From an uncultured Methanomicrobiales archaeon (GTDB lineage Archaea > Thermoplasmatota > Thermoplasmata > Methanomassiliicoccales > Methanomethylophilaceae), in contig CALAVG010000278.1 in assembly GCA_937892275.1 (NCBI GenBank), forward strand, positions 1 to 12,582: a DNA stretch of 12,582 nt, given 5' to 3'. A program made the translations under genes and the position numbers. Below, piece by piece: positions 5,907-11,344 of this stretch (position 1 is its first letter; the number at the start of each line of letters is the position of its first letter). The notes under the pieces are model-generated. The model was not told the DNA's origin. It saw only the letters and a program-made list of their open reading frames with translations, and searched no databases.

Positions 5907-7229
5907 ATGGAAATGGAAGAACTAACACCCCATATTCAGGAACTGCAAAGGGTGCTCGGGGATAAGATCGACGAAGAACAGCTCGCATCGGAGCTGAACA
6001 AATATCTGAACGAGTACCACGTGAACATCGATGCCGCAAAGAGGGGCATCATAAGGAAATACGGCGGGAACGACACCGCTACGTTCGTCACCGGGAACTC
6101 CCTGGTGAAGAAGGTCTCGGAACTCACAGGGACCGAACAGAACGTGGACATAACCGCAAAGGTGGTATTCGTCGACATAAAGGAAATCACAGTCAAGGGC
6201 CTGCCCAAGCAGATCATATCCGGAATCCTCGGAGACGAGACCGGAACGGCCTCATTCACAGTATGGGAACCTGGAGCGCTCGTATTGGCCAAGGGTTCCG
6301 TCTATCACTTCAGGAACTGTTACTGTAAGACCTGGAACGACAAGGTGCAGGTCAACCTAGGGAACCGTGGCAGGGTCGAACCCGCCGACGGTGTCAAGAT
6401 GGAACTGCCGGAGAGGCAGATCAGCGCCGCTTCCTCCGAGGTCAAGATCGGGAAAATCAAAGAGGGAATGGGAAATGTCACCGTGACCGGTAAGATTGTC
6501 TCAGTCGAGGCCAAGGAGATCACGGCAAGAGGGGAACAGAAGACCGTGTACTCCGGTATCGTCGCCGACGACACCGGAAAGATCCAGTTCTCCGCATGGA
6601 GCGACTTCGGCCTCAAGGAGGGCGAGTCGGTCTGCATAAGTAACGCCTACATCAGAGGATGGAAGGGTATCCCCCAGCTGAACATGGGGGACAGATGCGA
6701 GGTCAGCCGTGTGGACGAAGTCACGAACGTCGTCGACACATCGGCGAACCAAAAGACCGTCGACGAGATCACAAGGATCGGAGGCGGACTGGACATCACA
6801 TTGGAAGGACTCGTCGTTGACGTCCGCCAGGGAAGCGGTATCATCAGGAGATGCCCACAGTGCAACCGTTCCATGCTGAACGGTGCATGCACCACACACG
6901 GTGCCGTGGAAGGTGTCATGGACCTGAGGCTCAAGGTCGTTCTCGACGACGGTACCGGCGCCATCAGCGCCATCATCAACAAGAACGACACGGAGAAGCT
7001 CACCGGAGTGACCCTCCAGGCCGCACGCGGACTCGCCGCTGTGCAGGGCGAAGGGGTCGTCGGAAGGGAGATGGCCAGCAAGATTCTCATGAAGAGGATC
7101 AAGATCGTAGGAAACGTCATGAGCGACGATTACGGACCAAGCATCATCGTCAAGAGCGCAGAGACCGTGGGAGTGAACATCGAGGCCGAGGCCAACAAAC
7201 TCCTCGACGAAGTGGAGGCAGCGATATGA
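5907..7229 (+). CDS. rpa: Replication protein A, three-OB-fold with zinc finger
   Basis: Archaeal single-stranded DNA-binding protein used in replication, repair and recombination; 440 residues. Residues 1-55 are a helical N-terminal domain. OB fold 1 (about 75-160) contains ISGILGDETGTASFTVWEPG. OB fold 2 (about 185-270) contains the parallel YSGIVADDTGKIQFSAWSD. OB fold 3 (about 290-425) carries a zinc finger, CPQC at 316-319, C328 and H331 (C-x2-C-x8-C-x2-H), the C3H type usual in euryarchaeal RPA. Folds 1 and 2 are clearly internal duplicates. ATG 5907 is chosen over an upstream in-frame start at 5796, because a strong Shine-Dalgarno (GGGAGGAG) precedes it and the 37 upstream codons overlap the TATA box and leader. 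The stop overlaps the next start (ATGA), so the partner protein is translationally coupled. Confidence 0.96.
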   Translation: MEMEELTPHIQELQRVLGDKIDEEQLASELNKYLNEYHVNIDAAKRGIIRKYGGNDTATFVTGNSLVKKVSELTGTEQNVDITAKVVFVDIKEITVKGLPKQIISGILGDETGTASFTVWEPGALVLAKGSVYHFRNCYCKTWNDKVQVNLGNRGRVEPADGVKMELPERQISAASSEVKIGKIKEGMGNVTVTGKIVSVEAKEITARGEQKTVYSGIVADDTGKIQFSAWSDFGLKEGESVCISNAYIRGWKGIPQLNMGDRCEVSRVDEVTNVVDTSANQKTVDEITRIGGGLDITLEGLVVDVRQGSGIIRRCPQCNRSMLNGACTTHGAVEGVMDLRLKVVLDDGTGAISAIINKNDTEKLTGVTLQAARGLAAVQGEGVVGREMASKILMKRIKIVGNVMSDDYGPSIIVKSAETVGVNIEAEANKLLDEVEAAI

Positions 7230-8137
7230 ACGCAAGGGAGACCGCATGGAGGGTGTTCGCCACAGAGCTGAACTCGTCCACGCTTGAGATTAAGGCAACA
7301 GAGGAGAAGGCCCCCTCCTACATCGTCACGCCCCTCGGAGCGAAGATCAACAGGGTCCTCGTGGCCGGTGTCATGACCGAGAAGGAGAACATCGGAAGCG
7401 ATGAGGAACCCATGTGGAAGGCAAGAATACAGGACGTCTCCGGAAGCTTCTACATCAATGTCGGAAGGTTCCAGCCCGAGGCATCAGCAACTATAGCGGA
7501 TATCGAGATCCCCAGCTTCGTAGCTGCCGTGGGAAGGGTCAGGACGTACACCACCGATGACCAGAGGGTTTTCGTATCCGTCAGGCCCGAACATATCGTC
7601 CCGATCACCGAGACCGTCCGCAACGAATGGATCCTGGAGACCGCCAAATCCACATGGAAGAGACTGACCGCCACCAAGAAGGTGCTCGGAATGGGGGATG
7701 CCACCGAGCAGGACCTCATCAAAGCTGGGATGTCGCCCACGGAGGCCTTCGGCATCACATACGCATTGGACAACTACGGTCAGATGCCCGATTCCACACT
7801 GTACCTGAAGACGATCCAGGCAGCTCTCAGAATGCTTCTACCGGACAGGAACGTGGACCTCGGATTCCCTGAGGACTATTCGAATGAACCGGACGAGATC
7901 GAAATCCCCGAAGGTCAGAACGGCGGTACAGGCAACAATGCCGCACAACTCGAGGATATGATCCTGAGTCTGCTCGAGGAACTCGACACCGACGGAAAAG
8001 GTGCTCCCAGGGAGGAACTCGAGAGGAGGGCCGAAGCCGAAGGCATCAGCAGTATCGAGCTCGAAGAGGTTTCCAACACATTGATGGACAAAGGACTCGT
8101 ATACGAACCGAACCTTAGATACCTCAAACGCATTTGA
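7226..8137 (+). CDS. RPA-associated protein (COG3390-like)
   Basis: A 303-residue partner of archaeal RPA, found next to rpa in many euryarchaea and thought to help RPA on single-stranded DNA. Residues 30-130 form an OB-like domain: KINRVLVAGVMTEKEN, an acidic insert, then WKARIQDVSGSFYINVG and FVAAVGRVRTYTTDDQRVF. Residues 133-205 are helical. A low-complexity Gly/Asn/acid linker (about 218-240) leads to a C-terminal winged helix (241-303) with LEDMILSLLEELD and a basic end, RYLKRI. ATG 7226 overlaps the rpa stop by four bases (ATGA), and the family N-terminus MNARETAWRVFA fits this start. A much longer in-frame extension from 6851 lies wholly antisense-like within rpa and is rejected. A G/C-rich hairpin follows the stop and probably ends the operon. 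Confidence 0.92.
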   Translation: MNARETAWRVFATELNSSTLEIKATEEKAPSYIVTPLGAKINRVLVAGVMTEKENIGSDEEPMWKARIQDVSGSFYINVGRFQPEASATIADIEIPSFVAAVGRVRTYTTDDQRVFVSVRPEHIVPITETVRNEWILETAKSTWKRLTATKKVLGMGDATEQDLIKAGMSPTEAFGITYALDNYGQMPDSTLYLKTIQAALRMLLPDRNVDLGFPEDYSNEPDEIEIPEGQNGGTGNNAAQLEDMILSLLEELDTDGKGAPREELERRAEAEGISSIELEEVSNTLMDKGLVYEPNLRYLKRI

Positions 8138-8141
8138 TTCC

Positions 8142-8159
8142 GGAGGGGCCTCCCCCTCC
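8142..8159 (+). terminator. Hairpin after the rpa operon
   Basis: GGAGGGG-CCTC-CCCCTCC is a perfect 7-bp G/C stem with a 4-base loop, 4 bases after the TGA of the RPA-associated protein, followed by ATTATTCTC. It fits an end-of-operon hairpin, though the downstream T-run is weak. Confidence 0.6.
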
Positions 8160-8175
8160 ATTATTCTCAATACTG

Positions 8176-8195
8176 ACAGGAACGAAGAATCCTGT
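8176..8195. terminator. 6-bp hairpin at the 3' side of the large RNA
   Basis: ACAGGA (8176-8181) and TCCTGT (8190-8195) pair around an 8-base loop. On the minus strand it lies 17 bases past the 3' strand of the terminal helix of the large RNA, followed by an A/T-rich stretch. It could end that transcript, or serve both converging transcripts. The stem is short. Confidence 0.3.
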
Positions 8196-8284
8196 ACACA
8201 AAGAACATCGCAATGAAGAAAGTGTGGTGCCCTCCCTCCCGAAGGAGGAAGAGCTATGTGATCACCGCTTCCAAGGGGCAATGC

Positions 8285-8555
8285 CCGCACTCCTGCTTGA
8301 TGCAGGCGCACGTTCCGTGCTGGAAACGAGTGACTGCAGGACCGCCTTGCGACGGACCCGGGGCTCCCAAACCAGACGCCTTTCCCCGCGAGGGTACTCG
8401 ATCTTCGCATACGACCAGGGGCGCGATGAACGCGGACCACCTGCTGCGACGTCGCCGAACCGACGCAATTACGCACCGGCAACAGTGGAGCAAACGTGAG
8501 GCAATGAGGCACTGTGGCCGCGCTCCTACTTGACGCAGGTGCACGAACTGTGCTG
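8285..8555 (-). repeat. Duplicated two-hairpin module inside the large RNA
   Basis: Positions 8285-8322 and 8518-8555 are 31 of 38 identical and 233 bp apart. On the minus strand each forms GCAC-(5)-GUGC followed by CCUGC-(A/G)UCAA-G(C/U)AGG. The stem change (G-C to G-U) keeps pairing only on the minus strand, and other differences fall in loops. Upstream of each copy on that strand lies a GGUUCG hairpin and the string GGUGGUCCG, suggesting a larger duplicated unit of roughly 200 nt. Confidence 0.65.
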
Positions 8556-8612
8556 CCCCCCACTCGCAAGACCGGATCGTTCCCGACCCGATTCCACCGG
8601 GAGCTGCGACTA

Positions 8613-8684
8613 CGGACCACCAACCGGGACTCGAACCCGACCTTCACCTATACAGGCAACGCACTATCATGTGCTAAGCGTCCA
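8613..8684 (-). other. tRNA-like cloverleaf domain within the large RNA
   Basis: Minus strand, 72 nt. An acceptor-like helix UGGAC/GUCCG (5 bp) encloses three hairpins. The D-like one is GCAC-AUGAUA-GUGC (8674-8661). The anticodon-like one is UUGCC-UGUAUA-GGUGA (8659-8644). The T-arm is UCGGG-UUCGAGU-CCCGG (8640-8624), a textbook T-loop. It is not a normal tRNA: the D-loop lacks GG, the anticodon-like loop has 6 bases, and the acceptor helix is short and lies inside a longer RNA. It may be a tRNA mimic or a decayed tRNA. Confidence 0.5.
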
Positions 8685-8878
8685 ACCATGCGGAACTTTC
8701 AGCCTTCCCCGCGTAGACGCGGACAGCCGAGGCACCTAACCCCATACGGGCATCGGGAAACCCCTTCGTTACCTACCCGACCTTGACGGACGATACATGG
8801 ACCAATTGGCGCGTGAGCACCACTTCATTACACATAGAGTATGTGAGATACTTGGCAAAACACTATTATTCTGAGCCG

Positions 8879-8887
8879 TTATAAATA
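8879..8887 (-). promoter_or_regulatory. TATA box for the large RNA
   Basis: TTATAAATA on the plus strand reads TATTTATAA on the minus strand. It predicts an RNA start near 8856-8861, about 28 bases before the terminal helix begins at 8829. A second AT-rich box (GTTTATAAAT on the minus strand, 8926-8935) lies further upstream. A small perfect hairpin, CACATA-GAG-TATGTG (8832-8846), lies in the predicted 5' leader. The rest of 8890-9078 is AT-rich with no gene that I can see. Confidence 0.55.
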
Positions 8888-9078
8888 TGTTGTGATTTGT
8901 GCATCCACAAATGAAGAATACGGTCGATTTATAAACTAATCAATCCTTGAAAAATCGATATCTGGCTATTGACATTTTCCTGTATCTGCGACATAAATTT
9001 TCTTACGGATATTGGATGAATGCCTTGCCCCTCTATCAGACATGAGAACGATAAGATTCCTGTAAAATCGTATATAAT

Positions 9079-9098
9079 AAGGGCCCCGGAGGGGCCTT
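9079..9098 (-). terminator. Terminator of the rpoK-rpsB operon
   Basis: AAGGGCCCC-GGA-GGGGCCTT is a near-perfect G/C stem with a 3-base loop, 15 bases after the rpsB stop. On the minus strand it is followed by ATTATATACGATTTT. This is a strong intrinsic-type termination signal. Confidence 0.75.
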
Positions 9099-9113
9099 GA
9101 AAGTTTGAGAAAC

Positions 9114-9743
9114 TCAGACGAGTTTGGCTTCGAAGTCGTCGATGGACAGCTGGAAGTCGTTGGGGTCCTTCAGGTCACCGCGCTTGGTGAGGACTTCCCT
9201 TGCGAGGATCCAGTAGACACATGCGAGTGCGCGCCTTCCCTTGTTGTTGGTGGGGATGACGAGATCGACGTTCCTGGTCTCGTTGTTGGCATCGCACAGT
9301 GCGACGATCGGGATTCCCAGGTTGAGTGCCTCGTTGAGAGCCTGCTTGTCTGCTGCGGGGTCTGTGACGACAAGGACCTCGGGCTCGATGAATGCAGGGT
9401 TCAAGGGGTTGGTCAGTGTTCCGGGGACGAAACGGCCTGCGAATGCGGGAGCTCCGATTGCCTTGGAGAACTCCCTTGCGGGCTTCTGCCCGTACTGCCT
9501 TGCAGAAACGACGAGGATCCTCTTGGAGTCGAACCTTGCCAGGAAGGCTGCTGCGTCCCTTAGCCTGTCGTCCGTCTTCTTGACATCGAGAACGTAAAGT
9601 CCGTCCTGCCTGACCTTGTAGATAAAATCCTTCATGTCTGCGGATTTCTGCTGGGTACCGATGTGTACTCCGGATGTCAGGTAGATGTCCTCTTCCACCA
9701 GGAGATCTACTCCGGGTGCTACATATGTTTCCTCTTCGCTCAT
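9114..9743 (-). CDS. rpsB: 30S ribosomal protein S2 (uS2)
   Basis: Small-subunit ribosomal protein uS2, 209 residues, normal for archaea. Diagnostic segments are SGVHIGTQQKSADMKDFIYKVR (about 24-45), LYVLDVKKTDDRLRDAA (49-65), the APAFAGRFVPGTLTNP motif (98-113), EPEVLVVTDPAADKQALNEALNLGIPIVALCD (about 120-151) and the basic NNKGRRALACVYWILARE (166-183). ATG 9743 has the Shine-Dalgarno AGAGGT just upstream. It is the second gene of a two-gene minus-strand operon, 15 bp after rpoK, an arrangement of polymerase subunit and S2 genes common in euryarchaea. A strong terminator follows. Confidence 0.97.
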   Translation of the reverse strand: MSEEETYVAPGVDLLVEEDIYLTSGVHIGTQQKSADMKDFIYKVRQDGLYVLDVKKTDDRLRDAAAFLARFDSKRILVVSARQYGQKPAREFSKAIGAPAFAGRFVPGTLTNPLNPAFIEPEVLVVTDPAADKQALNEALNLGIPIVALCDANNETRNVDLVIPTNNKGRRALACVYWILAREVLTKRGDLKDPNDFQLSIDDFEAKLV

Positions 9744-9758
9744 AATGAAACCTCTTTA

Positions 9759-9941
9759 TCAGTTCTTGACGACAGTGATCGGAATGAGATCCTTGTCGAA
9801 CTCCAGCATGGCGATATCGATCGGGTCAAGCATATCCTCCGGATAGTCCGTGAGTACGGGCGCTCCGTATGAGATCTGCAGTGCCCTCGCTCCGATGATC
9901 CTTGCTTTCTCGAATCTTGTGTACTTACTGTGTGTCTCCAT
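9759..9941 (-). CDS. rpoK: DNA-directed RNA polymerase subunit Rpo6 (K)
   Basis: The archaeal counterpart of eukaryotic Rpb6 and bacterial omega, which clamps the largest subunit during polymerase assembly. The 60 residues match the usual 55-65. TRFEKARIIGARALQISYGAPVL (8-30) is the family's hallmark, and the C-terminal FDKDLIPITVVKN is also typical. An upstream in-frame ATG at 9953 exists. I chose ATG 9941 because GGTGA lies 5 bases before it and the family usually starts there. Transcription probably begins near 9960 from the TATA box at 9983-9991. rpsB follows 15 bp downstream in the same operon. Confidence 0.95.
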   Translation of the reverse strand: METHSKYTRFEKARIIGARALQISYGAPVLTDYPEDMLDPIDIAMLEFDKDLIPITVVKN

Positions 9942-9982
9942 ATAAGTCACCATACAGGATAGAGCCGTGTAGTTAGGTCGTG

Positions 9983-9991
9983 GTTATAAAG
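9983..9991 (-). promoter_or_regulatory. TATA box of the rpoK-rpsB operon
   Basis: On the minus strand CTTTATAAC is a good archaeal TATA box. It predicts an RNA start near 9960 and a leader of about 20 bases carrying GGTGA before ATG 9941. Confidence 0.65.
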
Positions 9992-10036
9992 GTTTGCAAC
10001 CCCCTTATTTTTACTGTTAGTACATATATCAAAAAA

Positions 10037-10046
10037 CGCGCGCGCG
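10037..10046. repeat. (CG)5 dinucleotide run
   Basis: CGCGCGCGCG follows A6 in the short gap between the rpoK promoter and the 3' end of the SMR gene pair. Alternating CG of this length is unusual next to AT-rich sequence and can adopt Z-DNA. No function is evident. Confidence 0.6.
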
Positions 10047-10052
10047 AGAAGA

Positions 10053-10403
10053 TCACAATTCCGCCTTGTCCGAGGGCCTGTCGCTCTTGAGATTGAGTCC
10101 CGCTATTCCGCCCATCGTGATGGCAAGAAACAGGTATCCGAGCACGTCGAGACCATTGGAGAATACGACGATATCCGCCACGGCGGCACCTACGACACCG
10201 ACCCCTACCCATACCGCATAGCTCGCCCCCATTGGAAGCCCGCGCCTTAATCCGCCGTTCAGCAACAGCGTCCCTACGATGCTAAGACCGAATCCCAATG
10301 CCGCGTAGACTAGATCGGTCATACCGTCCGCCAGGCCCATGAACGTCGTGTATATCGCCTCGATGATGCCCCCTGCGATCACCCAATACCACGCAGCGTT
10401 CAT
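10053..10403 (-). CDS. SMR family transporter, second subunit of a pair
   Basis: A 116-residue small multidrug resistance protein with four membrane helices, roughly residues 4-22, 33-51, 59-78 and 85-104. The essential glutamate is E15 in IAGGIIEAIYTTFMG, followed by the family motif LPMGASYAVWVGVG in helix 3. A charged tail (SDRPSDKAEL) follows helix 4. SMR proteins exchange protons for small cations as dimers. Two overlapping genes usually mean an obligate heterodimer with subunits of opposite topology, as in YkkCD or EbrAB. ATG 10403 overlaps the upstream stop (ATGA), so I reject the longer frame from 10496, which runs antisense to helices of the partner. The substrate is not evident. Confidence 0.85.
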   Translation of the reverse strand: MNAAWYWVIAGGIIEAIYTTFMGLADGMTDLVYAALGFGLSIVGTLLLNGGLRRGLPMGASYAVWVGVGVVGAAVADIVVFSNGLDVLGYLFLAITMGGIAGLNLKSDRPSDKAEL

Positions 10404-10729
10404 CCTACCACCAGATCGAATCCTGCAACGCCCACGACTATCATCGCTATGAAAAGGAGCGTGTAACTGTCGATGGGATCCTTGTACAGCAGCCATCCCG
10501 CCAACGTCGTCATGACTGTACCGATGCTAACCCATACCGCATATGCTATGCTCACCGGCAGTGTGCCCTTCGTGGCCATCGACAGGCATGCCGGACCGAT
10601 GAACATGAACAGGAGGACGACTGCACCCCAGAGAAGGTTCTTGGTCTCGTTGTACTTCTGCAGCGACACCATCCAAATGGGCTCCATGAGCCCTGCGGCG
10701 ATCACCCAGAGGATACCAAGATCAGTCAT
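10400..10729 (-). CDS. SMR family transporter, first subunit of a pair (Gdx/SugE-like)
   Basis: A 109-residue, four-helix inner-membrane SMR subunit. E16 in VIAAGLMEPIWMVSLQKYN is the proton/substrate glutamate, with W19 three residues later, a spacing seen in guanidinium exporters (Gdx/SugE). The helix-3 motif reads LPVSIAYAVWVSIGT. Helix 4 ends in a short tail, DLVVG. With the overlapping second gene it probably forms a heterodimer. A guanidinium-type substrate is suggested only by the E-x2-W motif; quaternary amines or other cations remain possible. ATG 10729 lies 23-31 bp after a TATA box (10752-10760), so the mRNA is probably leaderless. Confidence 0.87.
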   Translation of the reverse strand: MTDLGILWVIAAGLMEPIWMVSLQKYNETKNLLWGAVVLLFMFIGPACLSMATKGTLPVSIAYAVWVSIGTVMTTLAGWLLYKDPIDSYTLLFIAMIVVGVAGFDLVVG

Positions 10730-10751
10730 CGGAGCGGGACATATGCACCTG

Positions 10752-10760
10752 CTTTTAAGA
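10752..10760 (-). promoter_or_regulatory. TATA box of the SMR pair
   Basis: On the minus strand CTTAAAAGC lies about 27 bp before ATG 10729, the spacing for a leaderless archaeal message. No guanidine-riboswitch-like leader can fit between box and start. Confidence 0.5.
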
Positions 10761-10795
10761 CTTGACCTGCAATCCCGTTTCCTTTCATCGACGTA

Positions 10796-10806
10796 AAGGA
10801 TAATTA
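10796..10806 (+). promoter_or_regulatory. Possible TATA box of the DUF2240 gene
   Basis: AAGGATAATTA lies about 28 bp before ATG 10829, suitable for a leaderless transcript. The match to the consensus is moderate. It shares a 99-bp divergent gap with the SMR promoter. Confidence 0.4.
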
Positions 10807-10828
10807 CGAACTAACCAATCAACCGTGC

Positions 10829-11344
10829 ATGACCGACGAGTTGACAGTCTGCGCGGCTGCGTTCTTCCGCAGCATCGGGAAGGATGTGACCACATCCGAG
10901 GAGTTCGTCATGATCGCCTCCCTCGAGCTCAAGTGGATGTCCCCGTCGGATGCAAAGCTTCTACTAAGGACACTTCTGTCCGAGGGCATCATGGAGAAGA
11001 AGGGCGAGTACATCCGTACCGCCAAGGACCTCAGCGGTGTGGACCTCCCTCTGGCCTACAAGCCTTCCAAAGAGGTCCTCGACATGATCCATTCAGGACC
11101 TTCGCCGACCCCTGCACCCGCACCGAAGAAGGAGTCCGACCTGGACCTGTTCCACGTACTGATCGGTGTCGCTTCGGAAAATGGCATACAGACCAGGGAC
11201 TTCGTTCCCATATGCTCGAAGATCCAGAAGAGGTTGGATATCGACATAGCCGCCGCTGCACTGCTTGTCCTCAGGGATAAAGGCGTGGACATTTCCCCCT
11301 ACGTGGAGAAAGTCTACGATGGGATAAGCGGCACAACGAACTGA
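10829..11344 (+). CDS. DUF2240 family protein
   Basis: A 171-residue archaeal protein matching the DUF2240 family as I recall it: CAAAFFRSIGKDVTTSEEFVMIASLELKWMSPSDAKLLLRTLLSEGIME (about 8-56). This reads as a winged-helix-like N-terminal domain followed by the family's VDLPLAYKPSKEVLD segment (70-84). A Pro/Ala linker (about 90-99) joins a second helical domain (103-165), LFHVLIGVASENGIQ to ALLVLRDKGVDISPYVEKVY. The function of the family is not established; nucleic-acid binding is possible from the fold. ATG 10829 is supported by a TATA-like box 28 bp upstream. Its last 74 bp overlap the 3' end of the convergent EamA gene. Confidence 0.85.
   Translation: MTDELTVCAAAFFRSIGKDVTTSEEFVMIASLELKWMSPSDAKLLLRTLLSEGIMEKKGEYIRTAKDLSGVDLPLAYKPSKEVLDMIHSGPSPTPAPAPKKESDLDLFHVLIGVASENGIQTRDFVPICSKIQKRLDIDIAAAALLVLRDKGVDISPYVEKVYDGISGTTN

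Larger units (their letters stand above)
8212..8829 (-). ncRNA. Candidate large structured RNA, about 620 nt, unknown class
   Basis: No protein gene is credible here, but the minus strand folds strongly. The ends pair: AAUGAAGUGGUGC (8829-8817) with GCACCAC plus UUCAUU (8230-8224, 8217-8212), 13 bp with a 6-base bulge. Directly inside, UCACGCGCCAA (8816-8806) pairs with UUGGAAGCGGUGA (8274-8262). Between the 3' strands lies CUUCCUCC-UUCG-GGAGGGAG (8251-8232), 8 bp with a UUCG tetraloop. CCGUC-GCAA-GGCGG (8355-8342) has a GNRA loop. CCGCG-UCUA-CGCGG (near 8722-8709) lies within a larger stem, and GGC-ACAGUG pairs with CACUGU-GCC (near 8517-8480). Several G-U pairs would be A-C on the plus strand, which favours the minus strand. 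A TATA box sits at 8879-8887. No RNase P, SRP, 5S or complete tRNA signature was found. Exact ends are inferred. Confidence 0.7.

Noticed and set aside
6851..7225. N-terminal extension of the RPA-associated protein
   Set aside because: It would overlap rpa in another frame for 375 bp. The translation is Arg/His-rich shadow, and ATG 7226 has the classic ATGA coupling.
6501..7247. 248-codon minus-strand frame
   Set aside because: Antisense to rpa, low-complexity Asp/Val/His composition, no recognisable domain.
8440..8520. RNase P-like string GGCAACAGTGGAGCAAAC on the plus strand
   Set aside because: It faintly resembles the CR-II/III region of RNase P RNA, but no CR-I (GAGGAAAGUC) or CR-V (CGGCUUA) partner is present and the stems favour the minus strand.
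7838..8647. 269-codon minus-strand frame running from the RPA-associated gene into the structured RNA
   Set aside because: It crosses a well-supported coding gene, a terminator and the RNA helices. It is rich in Arg, Ser and Gly, as expected for translated structured G/C-rich DNA.
8613..8684. Ordinary tRNA gene
   Set aside because: Only the T-arm is canonical. A 7-bp acceptor stem, the GG D-loop and a 7-base anticodon loop with U33 cannot be formed together.
8134..8786. Several 69-121 codon plus-strand frames
   Set aside because: All lie over the RNA stems, have Arg/Pro/Thr-rich shadow composition and lack start signals.
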